Positions 36,354 through 46,024 are shown, numbered from the stretch's first letter. The stretch is 64,000 nucleotides of DNA from Enterobacter sp. ENT03 (GCF_019218745.1 NZ_JAHUXA010000001.1:62001-126000); one strand, 5' to 3'. Notes: a model not told the origin generated them from the letters alone. Translations and numbers: made by a program.

Positions 36354-36516
36354 CGTTTTGATACCCGGCTATACTCAGGTAATGTCCGCTTCGCGGCAGA
36401 AGCACTAAGTAAGGGCCATCAGAAATATACCCTAAATAGGGAATGGCCTCACGTAAGCCTCAGCTTTCGGGAACAATGAGGTACAACATCCTGCAAACCA
36501 CCTCAATTCGGAAGAC
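36354..36516. other. gap before the YjbR-like gene
   Basis: Contains a degenerate copy of the hairpin that follows the 34.4-kb gene, and the probable promoter of the next gene. Nothing else seen. Confidence 0.4.
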
Positions 36517-36876
36517 ATGATGAAAAGAGAGACGCTGTTCAAATATGCACGTGAACATTACAAAGCCGAGCCAGAATATTTATGGAGCAATCTTCCAGGC
36601 TATGCTGTTCTCCGGCATCACGACGGCAAGAAGTGGTTCGGATTAGTAATGAACGTGCCCGGTACAAAGCTTGGCTTGCATACTGAAGAGGAAATTGACG
36701 TGCTGGAGGTCAAGGTCAGGCCAGAACACATCGGTTCTCTCAGAAAAATGGCAGGGATTTTGCCTGCTTATCATATGAATAAAGAGCACTGGATCAGCGT
36801 TATTCTTTCCGGGCCGCTATCACCCAAGGAGATCCACGATCTTTTATCCGAAAGCCATGAACTCACCACAGGGTAA
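36517..36876 (+). CDS. MmcQ/YjbR family protein
   Basis: A 119-residue protein of the YjbR/MmcQ fold (double-wing, DNA-binding-like). Family features: FKYAREHYKAEPEYLWSNLP at the N terminus, then HHDGKKWFGLVMNVP and NKEHWISVIL at the C-terminal half. No biochemical function is established for the family. Two adjacent ATG codons; the second has better spacing to GGAAG. A single gene, convergent with the AlkB-like gene. Confidence 0.9.
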   Translation: MMKRETLFKYAREHYKAEPEYLWSNLPGYAVLRHHDGKKWFGLVMNVPGTKLGLHTEEEIDVLEVKVRPEHIGSLRKMAGILPAYHMNKEHWISVILSGPLSPKEIHDLLSESHELTTG

Positions 36877-36959
36877 AAAATAAACGCCGCCTACGGGCGG
36901 CGTGATGACATGTAAGGGACTCAGCAGCCTGCTCCGAACTTATCCATCCGCGGCCTGCC

Positions 36960-37541
36960 TTAATGATGTTCCCGGTTCACCCGCAGCGTAATGGACCAGC
37001 GCGGATATTTCACGGGAGGAACGGCGTGCTGCCATCCCCAGCGGGCCTCGCCGTCGAGTTTATATATTGAGCGGGGCACTACCTCAAGGCTGACGGCCCT
37101 GCGACTATTCAGCCTGTCGGGCGGCCATGGCCTGAAGCGGATCGTGGCCGGGTTGTCGAGTGAGATCCCGACGATGGTTTCGTATACCGGAACATCGCGG
37201 TGCCATCCCAGCTGTGTACCGGGTACATACTCGGTGACAAGCAGGTGGGAAATCGCCTCATACTCCACTTTCAACCAGTCAGCGACCCGGTTTCGCAGGG
37301 GAACAAGGCGTATATCCAGTTCCGGGCTCGGCTTTACGGTATGCGTGCTGAAATCGTAAAGACCACCAAAGCTGAGAATACGCACCTTAGATTCATACTC
37401 CTTATACTGTGCGGGCTTCAGAGGCAGTGTGGCGATGATCTCCAGCAGGCTTTTTTCCTCTTCCGGCGTCAGAAAATCGGTCTGGTAGATCAGCCCCGGA
37501 ATAGAGGGCAGCACGTCGCCAGCAAATAAATCAAACTGCAT
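36960..37541 (-). CDS. AlkB-like Fe(II)/2-oxoglutarate dioxygenase
   Basis: A 193-residue dioxygenase of the AlkB superfamily, which oxidatively removes alkyl groups from nucleic acid bases. The iron ligands are seen: His-x-Asp in LGWHRDVP and the distal His in WQHAVPP. The 2-oxoglutarate-binding Arg lies in PRWSITLRVN, and the TEYVPGTQLGWH strand is typical. The lid region resembles ALKBH-type bacterial paralogues rather than E. coli AlkB. It starts 34 bp after the UvrA-like gene on the same strand, so the two probably form a DNA-repair operon. Confidence 0.9.
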   Translation of the reverse strand: MQFDLFAGDVLPSIPGLIYQTDFLTPEEEKSLLEIIATLPLKPAQYKEYESKVRILSFGGLYDFSTHTVKPSPELDIRLVPLRNRVADWLKVEYEAISHLLVTEYVPGTQLGWHRDVPVYETIVGISLDNPATIRFRPWPPDRLNSRRAVSLEVVPRSIYKLDGEARWGWQHAVPPVKYPRWSITLRVNREHH

Positions 37542-37575
37542 GTTCCCTCCTTACCGTGATTGGTTCCGACCGTCG

Positions 37576-40119
37576 CTATTGCCCAGGCTCGCCGTCTCGC
37601 TTGTCCAGCCTTGCCAGAAGATAGGAAGCGGTAAGGCTGTCCGGCGCGCGGCTGACCTCTTCCGGTGTGCCGGCTGCCACGATTTGCCCGCCGCTTTCCC
37701 CCGACCCGGGCCCCAGATCGATGACCCAGTCGGCTTCGCAGGCGATACGCATATCGTGCTCCGCGATTACCACTGTATCGCCGCGCTGAACCAGCCTGTC
37801 CAGGACGCGCATCAGCTTGTCCATATCTGCCGGATGCAGTCCAGTGGAAGGTTCATCCAGCAAATAGAGCGTTTTGCCACGCTGCGTGCGCTGTAGTTCC
37901 CAGGCAAGCTTAATGCGCTGGCATTCGCCACCGGACAGTTCAGTGGCCGGTTGACCCAGCGTCAGATAACCGAGACCGAGGGAGGCAAGCGCAGCGAGAG
38001 AGCGCTGGATGGTGTCATTATTTCTGAATACCGAAATGGCTTCGTCGACGGTAAGAGCCAGCACGTCCGCGATCGTCCTGTTATGCCAGCGGACTTCGAG
38101 CGTCTCCTCGTTGTACCGCCGTCCACCACAGGCAGAACAGGGTGCGCTTGCCTGCGGCATAAACATCAGTTCAATGGTGATCTGCCCCTGCCCCTCACAG
38201 GCGGGGCAGCGGCCGGCCGGCAGGTTAAAAGAGAACCGGCTTGCGTCAAAGCCCCGCTTTTTAGCCTCGTCGGTGTCGGCAAAGAGTTTGCGCACGGTGT
38301 CAAAAAAGCCGGTATAGGTGGCCAGGTTAGAGCGCGGCGTGCGGCCAATAGGCCGCTGATCGATACGGACCAGTCGTTTCAGGGAGGTCCCGCCAGCGGT
38401 GATGCTCCCCTGTACATCTGGCATAACGCTGTCGTCTTCGGCGTCCTCTTCATCCGGTGTTTTGTCGAGCCGTTCAAGCAGCGCCGGAAGCACCCGTGAC
38501 AGAAGCGTGGACTTACCTGAACCGGATACGCCGGTGATGGCAGTCATCCGCTCAAGGGGAATGCGCACATCAAGATCCTGGATGTTATTGCAGGTGACCT
38601 GTTCAAGACTCAGCCAGCGCTCCGGCAGACGCCGACGACGAAGACCCGGACGATGCCTGTCAAACAGGTAGCCCGCGGTGGGAGAGCGTGAGATCTGTTG
38701 CAGTCCGGGGGGCGTACCGTTATAGACGATTTCACCGCCTTGCCCCCCGGGGCCAGGCCCTATCTCCGTCAGCCAGTCGGCCTCAGCGATGACGTCAAGA
38801 TTGTGTTCGACGATGACCAGAGAGTTACCGGCCTCCACCAGCAAACGCAGGGACTGGAGCAATGCCCGTACGTCTTCCGGATGTAGGCCAGCTGCCGGCT
38901 CGTCGAGCACGTAGATCACGCCGAAAAGCCGCGAGATAAGCTGCGTGGCCAGACGGATACGCTGCAACTCGCCGGACGAGAGCATGGTAGTCCTCCGGCC
39001 AAGAGACAGATGGCCAAGACCGAGCTTTTCGAGCTGGCCGAGGCGTCCGCAGATGTCGGTCGTCATTCTGATGACGGCCTCCCGCAGTGCGGTTTCGCGT
39101 GGCAGATCCTCAGAAAGTCCTTCAGCACAGGGCGAAAGCAACGCTCTGAGCTGCGTTATTGTCAGTTCACCCATTTCGGCAATGTCACGGCCTGCAAAGG
39201 TGTAAGCCAGGGCATCCCTATTAAGGCGCTTACCGTGGCATTCATTGCACGATGCCACGGTAATGAAACGGGAAAGACGCTTTTTTACGGACTCCTTACC
39301 GCCTGAGAAACTCTGCAGCAGGTATTTTCGGGCGCTGGTATAGGTTCCGGTATAAGCGGGCTCGGTACCCGCCGCGATCGCCTCCCTGCGCTGCTCCGCA
39401 TTCAGTCCCATAAAGATAGGCACTGATGGCTGTTCATCAGTGAAGAGGATCCATTCCCGATCTTTTTCAGCCAGCGTATTCCATGGTGCATCAATATCGT
39501 AGCCCAGCGTATCGAGAATTGAGCGTAGGTTTTTCGCCTGCCAGCCGTTGGGCCAGGAGGCTATCGCCCCTTCGCGAATGCTAAGCGTTCCGTCAGGGAC
39601 CAGCGCGTCGGCTTTAACTTCATGCACTATGCCCATGCCCTGACAGGCAGGACAGGCCCCCTGAGGATTATTAGGCGAGAAGGCTTCGGCCGGCAGGAAC
39701 GTAACGTCCGCAGGATGGCTCCCGGCACGAGAGAATAGCAGCCTTAGGGTAACGGAAATGCGCGTCAGGCTACCGACCGTTGAGCGTTCCTGCGCGCCTG
39801 CCCGGCTCTGTTGCAGGGCGACGGCAGGCGGAAGCCCGTCTATAGCGTCCACATCCGGCGTGGACGCCTGCTCGATCAAACGTCTGGCGTGCGGTGCAAC
39901 GGATTCCATAAACCGTCGCTGCGCCTCAGCATACAGCGTATCAAATGCCAGTGATGATTTTCCCGAGCCGGAGATCCCGGTAAACACCACCATGGCATTA
40001 CGGGGAAAGGAAAAGGACACATCCCTGAGGTTGTGCGTCCTGGCCCCGTGTACAGTGACGCCAGGGCTGATATTCTGAGAGTGTAAGCTGATGCGTTCTG
40101 ATGCTTTTTCGGATGACAT
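37576..40119 (-). CDS. UvrA-like ABC ATPase (UvrA2 class)
   Basis: An 847-residue tandem ABC ATPase of the excinuclease A family, about 100 residues shorter than UvrA, consistent with the class II form that lacks the UvrB-binding insert. Each half has Walker A ([11 protein letters not shown] and [11 protein letters not shown]), ABC signature (LSSGELQRI and LSGGECQRI) and Walker B with LDEP. Zinc-finger cysteines occur in CPACQG/CNECHG and CPACEG/CSACGG. UvrA2 proteins have been tied to tolerance of DNA-binding drugs and to damage resistance. [11 protein letters not shown] has GGGGA upstream; the frame is open 43 codons further. A LysR gene is divergent. Confidence 0.93.
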   Translation of the reverse strand: MSSEKASERISLHSQNISPGVTVHGARTHNLRDVSFSFPRNAMVVFTGISGSGKSSLAFDTLYAEAQRRFMESVAPHARRLIEQASTPDVDAIDGLPPAVALQQSRAGAQERSTVGSLTRISVTLRLLFSRAGSHPADVTFLPAEAFSPNNPQGACPACQGMGIVHEVKADALVPDGTLSIREGAIASWPNGWQAKNLRSILDTLGYDIDAPWNTLAEKDREWILFTDEQPSVPIFMGLNAEQRREAIAAGTEPAYTGTYTSARKYLLQSFSGGKESVKKRLSRFITVASCNECHGKRLNRDALAYTFAGRDIAEMGELTITQLRALLSPCAEGLSEDLPRETALREAVIRMTTDICGRLGQLEKLGLGHLSLGRRTTMLSSGELQRIRLATQLISRLFGVIYVLDEPAAGLHPEDVRALLQSLRLLVEAGNSLVIVEHNLDVIAEADWLTEIGPGPGGQGGEIVYNGTPPGLQQISRSPTAGYLFDRHRPGLRRRRLPERWLSLEQVTCNNIQDLDVRIPLERMTAITGVSGSGKSTLLSRVLPALLERLDKTPDEEDAEDDSVMPDVQGSITAGGTSLKRLVRIDQRPIGRTPRSNLATYTGFFDTVRKLFADTDEAKKRGFDASRFSFNLPAGRCPACEGQGQITIELMFMPQASAPCSACGGRRYNEETLEVRWHNRTIADVLALTVDEAISVFRNNDTIQRSLAALASLGLGYLTLGQPATELSGGECQRIKLAWELQRTQRGKTLYLLDEPSTGLHPADMDKLMRVLDRLVQRGDTVVIAEHDMRIACEADWVIDLGPGSGESGGQIVAAGTPEEVSRAPDSLTASYLLARLDKRDGEPGQ

Positions 40120-40346
40120 GGTTTCCCCTGATAATGCGTCAGTCTGTTGGTAACGCCGTATTGTTTTGGCGTAAAAATCGCTTTTGACTGAAAAAGTGCC
40201 GGAGAGACGGCATTTAAAGAACTTCAAGGGTAGACCCGGGGAATGCATCGTACAATTGTCAGTTCCGTTAATTCAGTCGTGACTAAATGGAATGTGTTTC
40301 CGCGATATGATGGAAAAATTGATGTTCTGTTTCACAGGAGAATAGG

Positions 40347-41237
40347 ATGAACCTGGTTGACGGTATAGAAGCGTTCGTGAGGATTGCTGACCTGGGCAGC
40401 TTCGCGGCTGCGGCGCGTGAGATGAATATTTCCCCCTCAGCCGTAAGCAAGCTGATCAGCAAAACGGAAGAAGAGCTGGGAACGCGTTTACTGAACAGGA
40501 ACACGCGCGGATTAAGCCTGACGCAGGAGGGCGAGATGTTTCTTGAGCGTAGCCGGATCATTCTTGATGAGCTGCGGTCAGCGAAAGAAGAACTCTCGTT
40601 AATCGCAGGAGTGCCAAGAGGCAAGCTTCGCGTTAGCATGCCTAATATGCCCTCTTTTTTTTCGCCCATTATTAGCCGATTTATGGAGCGCTACCCGGCT
40701 GTAGTTCTGGAGGTGGATCTGAGCGACAGACTGGTTGACGTGGTGGATGAGGGATTCGATGCAGTAATACGTGTCGGCCAGTTGTCAGACTCTCGTCTGA
40801 CGGCCCGATCACTCGGTAACTGCGCAATGAATCTGGTGGCATCGCCGGACTACCTCAAGCGATACGGAACACCTGCGAGCGTGGAAGATCTCCTTTCCCA
40901 TACCTGTATCCAGTACCGCTATCCCTCCAGTGGACGCACGGAACCCTGGCCGTTTCCGGATTCTGCTTCCGTCGTGCAGGACGTTATCCCGGCGCTCGTC
41001 TGCAATAGTACGGATGTTCGCCTTGGGCTGGCACTCGACGGTAAAGGTATTGCTTTTATGCCCGGCTTGCTCACGGAAAAATATATAAAATCTGGTGAGC
41101 TACACATTGTCCTGGGAAATAGCGTGGGACAAAACTATGAAATGAATCTCGTCTGGCCCACAAACAAATATGCACCTCCCAGGCTCAAAGCCTTTACGAA
41201 TTTTATGGTGAATTATTTCACTGACAGATACGCTTAA
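40347..41237 (+). CDS. LysR-family regulator
   Basis: A 296-residue LysR protein. HTH: GSFAAAAREMNISPSAVSKLISKTE (residues ~16-40), followed by an effector domain with RVSMPNMPSFFSPIISRFM and DGFDAVIRVG-like strands (here EGFDAVIRVG), typical of the CrgA/YafC-like group. It is divergent from the UvrA-like gene across 227 bp and convergent with the SMR pair. Its likely target is therefore the UvrA/AlkB unit or itself; ligand unknown. Confidence 0.92.
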   Translation: MNLVDGIEAFVRIADLGSFAAAAREMNISPSAVSKLISKTEEELGTRLLNRNTRGLSLTQEGEMFLERSRIILDELRSAKEELSLIAGVPRGKLRVSMPNMPSFFSPIISRFMERYPAVVLEVDLSDRLVDVVDEGFDAVIRVGQLSDSRLTARSLGNCAMNLVASPDYLKRYGTPASVEDLLSHTCIQYRYPSSGRTEPWPFPDSASVVQDVIPALVCNSTDVRLGLALDGKGIAFMPGLLTEKYIKSGELHIVLGNSVGQNYEMNLVWPTNKYAPPRLKAFTNFMVNYFTDRYA

Positions 41238-41303
41238 TTTAAAAACATTCTCGCTTTCTTTGTGGCTCATGCTCAGGCTTCGACTGGAAGAGAGAATAGA
41301 GAA

Positions 41304-41630
41304 TTAAACCAGCTTCAGCATAATGGCACTGAAGATAATAAGAAATATACTGGCCCCCTTAAACAGACGGATTTTGTCGCCGTTAATAAATACGCCTACC
41401 GTCACCGCGCCGATCGTACCCACGCCCGTAAAGATGGCATAGGCAACGGACAGCGGGATTTCCTGCATGGAGATACTCAGGGAACTGAGCGCCACAGCAA
41501 AGAGTAAAATGGTAGCCAGCAGGAACGTGATCTTACGCCGAACGGTACCGGCATTCGCATAGCCGTTGAGGGTAGAGATACCTGCGACCTCAAAGCAGCC
41601 CGCAATGAAAAGAATGAGATAAGAAATCAT
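41304..41630 (-). CDS. SMR transporter subunit, YkkD-like
   Basis: A 108-residue four-helix small multidrug resistance protein. The essential membrane Glu is in GCFEVAGISTLNGYA (helix 1, about residue 14), and the VAYAIFTGVGTIGAV helix is conserved. The AGC-E-AG-N-YA pattern matches YkkD rather than EmrE or SugE. It starts 4 bp before the stop of its partner (ATGA overlap) and so is co-translated; such pairs work as heterodimers. Substrate: cationic drugs or guanidinium in relatives, unproven here. Confidence 0.92.
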   Translation of the reverse strand: MISYLILFIAGCFEVAGISTLNGYANAGTVRRKITFLLATILLFAVALSSLSISMQEIPLSVAYAIFTGVGTIGAVTVGVFINGDKIRLFKGASIFLIIFSAIMLKLV

Positions 41631-41953
41631 GATTTTGCTCCTTTCACACCAATCACGCCCAGCATCAGGGTGACGACAAATACGATACGAAGGACTTCTA
41701 TGTGCCCCCCATGAGATAACGTGTCGGCCATTTCGATCATTACGACAAACAGAGTGCCAAGTCCGGTGTAAACCACGTAGGCAATACTTGCGCCGACGTA
41801 TTTAAAAGAGAGCATGAATATACCGAAGCTGGCCACCACGCAAAACACTGTCAGAAATAGTTCAAACGAGCCCTGCGCGTGCTTAAGACCGAATGCCCAG
41901 GCGCATTCAAACATCGCGCCGATAATAATAAGAATGAGACCTTTGGTATTCAT
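41627..41953 (-). CDS. SMR transporter subunit, YkkC-like
   Basis: A 108-residue four-helix SMR protein with the membrane Glu in MFECAWAFGLKHAQG, close to the E-VW-GLKH signature of YkkC and Gdx/SugE proteins. It is the first gene of the SMR pair, with AAGAGG before ATG. The four-base overlap with the YkkD-like gene fixes the order. No guanidine riboswitch was recognised upstream, and the convergent LysR gene is not an obvious regulator. Confidence 0.92.
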   Translation of the reverse strand: MNTKGLILIIIGAMFECAWAFGLKHAQGSFELFLTVFCVVASFGIFMLSFKYVGASIAYVVYTGLGTLFVVMIEMADTLSHGGHIEVLRIVFVVTLMLGVIGVKGAKS

Positions 41954-42434
41954 AATAATATCCTCTTAAGATACTGGTATTTTTTTAAATATGAGTGTCG
42001 ACATAAAAAAATGATAACCCCATACCAGGAAGCACGAATTAAATAGTCAGGTATAACAATTATTATATCAGTGAAATTTATTTAGTTCCGTGCTGGAATA
42101 GAAGCAATATTAAGCCTCTCACTCATTCACGACAATACAGGCCATTGGTATTTCAGAAGTGACAAAACGGAAACGATACTGAGTAATCCTGTTTGTTCAC
42201 ATAACAGCTAGTGCCCTGACGATCGGAACAGTGCAGGATTCACGCGGCTGCGCAGACCGTAGATGCACGGGTAGTGGAGATAATGAGTCTGTTCTTAAAA
42301 TACCAGGTGAACTTCCGCTTTTCGCTCAAAGCAGACATTGCCTGTGTGACCAACCGCTTCGTGCCACACGCAGTCATGTTAAAGTGCCCCCCTGTACCCA
42401 GAACCCATACCATTCCAGCCTCGAGGTTTCCGAC
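41954..42434. other. 480-bp intergenic region between SMR pair and GPx
   Basis: Divergent promoters are expected. The SMR side (41960-42100) is AT-rich; ATACCAG and CTGGTAT are spaced about 45 bp apart and could fold in an RNA leader. The right part (42230-42400) holds a 228-codon extension of the GPx frame with no start evidence, and a run resembling intergenic repeats (gacattgcctgtg). No riboswitch class was recognised. Confidence 0.4.
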
Positions 42435-42917
42435 ATGACGACCTTTTATCAACTGACTGCCACCAGCCTGCGCGGCGAACCCATCCCGATGGCCGACTAT
42501 GCGGGTAAGCTGGTGCTGGTGGTGAATACGGCCAGTAAATGTGGTTTCACGCCGCAGTATGCTGGGCTTGAAACGCTCTACAAAAAGTACGGCGCACAGG
42601 GGCTGGTGGTGCTGGGTTTCCCCTGCAACCAGTTCGGTAAACAGGAGCCAGGCGGGGCCGACGACATCGCGCAGACCTGTCACATCAACTACGGCGTGAG
42701 CTTCCCGATGTTTGAGAAAGTGGAGGTCAATGGTGCCGCCGCGCATCCGGTGTTCCGCCACCTGAAAGCCGAGCTGCCCGGCGTGCTGGGCGGGCGCATC
42801 CTGTGGAACTTCACTAAATTTCTGATTGGGCGCGACGGCAAACCGCTTAAGCGTTTCGCCCCCGTTACCACCCCGCAGAAAATGGAAGCCGCCATCGTCG
42901 CCGCACTGGGAATATAA
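42435..42917 (+). CDS. glutathione peroxidase (BtuE-like)
   Basis: A 160-residue thioredoxin-fold peroxidase reducing H2O2 and organic peroxides. The catalytic tetrad region is complete: Cys in NTASKCGFTPQY (about residue 36), Gln in GFPCNQFGKQEPG, Trp-Asn in LWNFTKFLIG. Cys replaces the selenocysteine of animal enzymes. E. coli BtuE is 183 residues with a similar core; this is a second-type GPx. The start MTTFYQLTATSL is chosen because it opens the domain; the upstream extension is unsupported. Convergent with the AraC gene. Confidence 0.93.
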   Translation: MTTFYQLTATSLRGEPIPMADYAGKLVLVVNTASKCGFTPQYAGLETLYKKYGAQGLVVLGFPCNQFGKQEPGGADDIAQTCHINYGVSFPMFEKVEVNGAAAHPVFRHLKAELPGVLGGRILWNFTKFLIGRDGKPLKRFAPVTTPQKMEAAIVAALGI

Positions 42918-42936
42918 CGCAGCCGGACGGATCACG

Positions 42937-43878
42937 TCACAGCGCGACTGACGAACGCCTTCTTGCTCTGACAGTCTCATCAGCCGCATTCTGCCGTCGA
43001 AATTCCCCCGGCGGCATACCTGCATAGCGGGCGAAAGCAACGTTGAACGCACTTGCAGACTGGTAGCCTGTCCGAAAAGCGATCTGTTCTATTTTATCCT
43101 GGCCACTCAGCAGCGCGTTGCGGGCTAACGACATTCGCCAGAACAGCAAATACTGCCCTGGAGACATGCCGACCGTCTCGCTGAAGACGGCGAAAAAAGA
43201 GGATCGGGACATCGCGCATTCGCGCGCCAGCCGGGCTATTTGCCAGTCAGCGCCGGGGTTTTGATGAATGTGATGCAGCGCGGTGGCGATCTTGTCGTGC
43301 TGTAGCCCTTTCAGGATCCCGGTCGTTGTCGACAGTGCGGCATCGCTGCGCAACGCCTCCACCAGCAACAGTTGTAAAAGATGCATCAGTACCACGTCCC
43401 GTCCGGGTCGCCGGGTACGGCTTTCATCCAGCAGGAGGTCGAACAGGGTGACGAAACGACGTTGCCCTTTGATCAGGATCTCATTGGGGAGTAGCGCGAC
43501 GATGAGCTGTTTGTCCGGCGTATCGAATTCACAGTGCCCCACATTCATGAGAAATTCAGCCTCCCCTGTTGGGGAGCCTATTCTCACGTGTCCCTCGCCC
43601 AGCACGGTCGGCGTCGTAATGCCTGCGGGAGGGGCGGCGCCCGCATTGGTATTCTCGAAGGTATAGGTGGCGGGTATCAGCACGAAATCACCGGCGACAA
43701 GCCGTGTCGGCGCGTTACCGTTAATACGCATCAGGCATTCGCCCTGCAACACCGCGCAGTAAAACGCCTCGCCGGCAGACTCCCGGACCACGCGCCACGT
43801 CCCTGCCCCCTCAACGAGCTTTGCCTGGGTCGGTCTGGGATTGAGCAACGCAACCATATCGGTTAACGGATCTGACAC
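42937..43878 (-). CDS. AraC-family regulator with cupin domain
   Basis: A 313-residue regulator. Residues ~1-190 form a Cupin_6 sensor (AGEAFYCAVLQGECLMRING, GDFVLIPATYTFE). Residues ~205-300 form the AraC HTH pair (IARLARECAMSRSSFFAVF and IEQIAFRTGYQSASAFNVAF). I start at a GTG (VSDPLTDMVALLNP) because relatives begin (M)-DPLxxxxxLL; ATG at 43857 is the alternative. It is divergent from an SDR gene 94 bp away, which is the standard arrangement for this family with its target. Confidence 0.9.
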   Translation of the reverse strand: MSDPLTDMVALLNPRPTQAKLVEGAGTWRVVRESAGEAFYCAVLQGECLMRINGNAPTRLVAGDFVLIPATYTFENTNAGAAPPAGITTPTVLGEGHVRIGSPTGEAEFLMNVGHCEFDTPDKQLIVALLPNEILIKGQRRFVTLFDLLLDESRTRRPGRDVVLMHLLQLLLVEALRSDAALSTTTGILKGLQHDKIATALHHIHQNPGADWQIARLARECAMSRSSFFAVFSETVGMSPGQYLLFWRMSLARNALLSGQDKIEQIAFRTGYQSASAFNVAFARYAGMPPGEFRRQNAADETVRARRRSSVAL

Positions 43879-43972
43879 TGGACGCTCTCTCAAGAAAAGT
43901 GGATTTCTGATTATATATTGTCCAGACACTGACCGCTATGATTGCTGCTCTGACCCACAACGAGGATTTACC

Positions 43973-44743
43973 ATGCCAACTGCACTGATTACCGGATGCT
44001 CTTCAGGTTTTGGGCTGGCAACAGCACACCTGTTTTTAGCCAAAGGCTGGCACGTGATTGCCACCATGCGAACGCCAGATGCCACGCTTTTTCCTGCCAG
44101 CGACCGGCTGACACTATTGCCGCTGGATATTACGTCTGAGGAGAGCATCAGCGAGGTGGTGAAACAGGCGGGCGCGATTGACCTGCTGGTCAATAATGCC
44201 GGTCTTGGCGCCGCGGTACCCGTTGAACTGACGCCCCTCGCCACCGCGCAGCAATTAATGAACATCAATGTGCTGGGCACGCTGGCGTTAACCCAGGCGT
44301 TTCTGCCGTTGATGAGAGAGAAAAAAGCGGGGGTGATCATCAATGTATCTTCGTCGGTAACCACCAAAGCGATGCCGCTGATTGGGCTTTATCGCGCCAG
44401 TAAAGCGGCGCTGAATGCCTGGAGCGAGACATTAGCCCTGGAAGTGAAGCCTTTCGGGATCCGCGTTCACGTTGTGTTACCGGGGCGCTCGCCCGAAACG
44501 AAGTTTGGCGAAAATGCACGGGCGTATTTCGGCGGCCGTGACGATCCTGCCTATGGCACTATGCTGAATGAGTTTATCCAGAAAGCCGGCGATGCCGGGT
44601 CGCCAGTGACGCATGCGGAGGATGTGGCGAACGCTATTCTGGCGGTTGCTGAGCAGCAAAACGCCCCGCTCTACACCGCCGCAGGTGAAGATGCGATGCA
44701 GTTTCTCACCGCCGCGCAGCAGCGTTCCCCGTTTTGTGACTGA
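43973..44743 (+). CDS. short-chain dehydrogenase/reductase, AraC-linked
   Basis: A 256-residue SDR. Motifs: TGCSSGFG (cofactor), NNAGLG, catalytic Ser in INVSSSVTT and YRASKAALN. The C-terminal half has an unusual PGRSPETKFGENARAYFGG substrate loop. GAGG lies before ATG; the open frame above it overlaps the AraC gene. The divergent cupin-AraC regulator probably controls it. Substrate unknown. Confidence 0.92.
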   Translation: MPTALITGCSSGFGLATAHLFLAKGWHVIATMRTPDATLFPASDRLTLLPLDITSEESISEVVKQAGAIDLLVNNAGLGAAVPVELTPLATAQQLMNINVLGTLALTQAFLPLMREKKAGVIINVSSSVTTKAMPLIGLYRASKAALNAWSETLALEVKPFGIRVHVVLPGRSPETKFGENARAYFGGRDDPAYGTMLNEFIQKAGDAGSPVTHAEDVANAILAVAEQQNAPLYTAAGEDAMQFLTAAQQRSPFCD

Positions 44744-44764
44744 TTGCGCCGTATGACACCTGAA

Positions 44765-44793
44765 AAAAGAGAGAGGGTTTTCCTCTCTCTTTT
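44765..44793. terminator. bidirectional terminator between two SDR genes
   Basis: AAAAGAGAGAGG pairs perfectly with CCTCTCTCTTTT around a 5-nt loop, giving U-runs on both strands between convergent genes. Confidence 0.88.
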
Positions 44794-44812
44794 CTCCGCC
44801 ACACAACCTCTA

Positions 44813-45544
44813 TCAAACCTGCGTCAGCCCACCATCCACACAGATTTCTGCGCCAGCGATATAGCTGCTTTCTTCACTCGCCAGGAATAATGCCGCACTG
44901 GCCACTTCGTCGGGCCTGGCCATCCTGGCTAACGGAATGGCGCTGATGATTCCATTGCGCAGCTCTTCGGAGGCAGCCTGCATCATTTCCGTATCAACAG
45001 GCCCTGGGGCGACAACATTAATGCGAATACCGCGGGCGGCAAGCTCATTGGTCCAGGTGCGGGCAAACGATCGTAATGCCGCTTTACTGGCGCCGTAGAC
45101 GCCATACCCTTTGGTGCCAATGACATCGGCGATCGAGCCGATCAGCACTACACTCGCCCCCTCTTTCAGCAGAGGAAGTGCGGCCTGAAGCGCAAATAAC
45201 GGCGAGCGCACATTCAGCCCGAAAATAGTGTCAAACTGCGCCGGGGTGACGTCATCAATGGTCGCGTACTCGGCCATACCGGCGTTGATGATCAGCACAT
45301 CAATGCGGCCGGACTCCGCGTTAATCAGGTCAGCGATCCGTGTCAGTTCGCTTAGCTGACTGACATCTGCACGCAGCGGTCTGGCGTCGCCTTCTATGCC
45401 AGTAAGGGCGATGTCTAACTCCTCACTGCGGCGCGAGGTGAACCAGGTGGTTGCGCCTTCACGGGCAAAGCGCTGGCTGATAGCAAGACCAATGCCTTTT
45501 GCGCCGCCCAGGATCAGGGCCACTTTATTCTCTAATTGTTGCAT
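44813..45544 (-). CDS. short-chain dehydrogenase/reductase, HxlR-linked
   Basis: A 243-residue classical SDR: GGAKGIG cofactor motif, SRRSEE (NADP preference likely), INAGMAEY, catalytic Ser in IGSIADVIG and YGASKAALRSF, ending VDGGLTQV. Sequence and length are close to the SDR at 27.7 kb (shared EVA-AALFLAS, SKAALR-FAR, VDGG). It is divergent from an HxlR regulator, exactly as that one is, so the two modules look paralogous. Confidence 0.93.
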   Translation of the reverse strand: MQQLENKVALILGGAKGIGLAISQRFAREGATTWFTSRRSEELDIALTGIEGDARPLRADVSQLSELTRIADLINAESGRIDVLIINAGMAEYATIDDVTPAQFDTIFGLNVRSPLFALQAALPLLKEGASVVLIGSIADVIGTKGYGVYGASKAALRSFARTWTNELAARGIRINVVAPGPVDTEMMQAASEELRNGIISAIPLARMARPDEVASAALFLASEESSYIAGAEICVDGGLTQV

Positions 45545-45643
45545 CTGCTAACTCCTTCAGGGGTGGAAAACAGATGATATAATTTTTATACTTAATAACA
45601 ATTACGCACTTTGTTTATACCAGGTATCACGGAGTATATCGCC

Positions 45644-46024
45644 ATGTGTCAGATTGACGGCAACAACCTGAAAGAAGTAGGAAAAACCCGACCGGTGCTG
45701 GAGAACATCACCAATAAATGGTCGATTTTAATTCTCACCGTGCTGTGCAGCGAGCCTGCACGCTTTAATGAACTCCGCCGTCGGCTGGATGGCATAACCC
45801 ACAAAGCGTTGGCGGACGCGCTAAAGCGGCTGGAGCGCAATGGGCTGGTGAATCGCAATGTGCTGCCGACGTCGCCCGTCAGTGTCGAGTACAGCCTGAC
45901 CCCGCTGGCCAGGACGCTACAGGAACCGTTCAGCGCGCTGTACGACTGGGCGCTCAGGCATGGGCCGGAAGTGGCGCGGGCGCAGCAGGAATATGATGCC
46001 CGGCATACAGAAGAGGTTTGCTGA
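45644..46024 (+). CDS. HxlR-family regulator
   Basis: A 126-residue winged-helix HxlR protein (ITNKWSILILTVLCSEPARF, then RLDGITHKALADALKRLERN, and the wing TSPVSVEYSLTPLAR). A Cys at the second residue (MCQIDGN) and one in VLCSEP may be sensors. The start MCQID has a weak ribosome site; the frame is open 11 codons further up. It is divergent from the 44.8-kb SDR gene across 99 bp and probably represses it. Confidence 0.9.
   Translation: MCQIDGNNLKEVGKTRPVLENITNKWSILILTVLCSEPARFNELRRRLDGITHKALADALKRLERNGLVNRNVLPTSPVSVEYSLTPLARTLQEPFSALYDWALRHGPEVARAQQEYDARHTEEVC

Noticed and set aside
41954..42100. Guanidine-type riboswitch before the SMR pair
   Set aside because: Neither the class I conserved core nor the paired ACGR loops of class II were recognisable.
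42231..42434. 68-residue N-terminal extension of the glutathione peroxidase
   Set aside because: Not hydrophobic enough for a signal, no homology to the family, and the domain starts at MTTFYQL.
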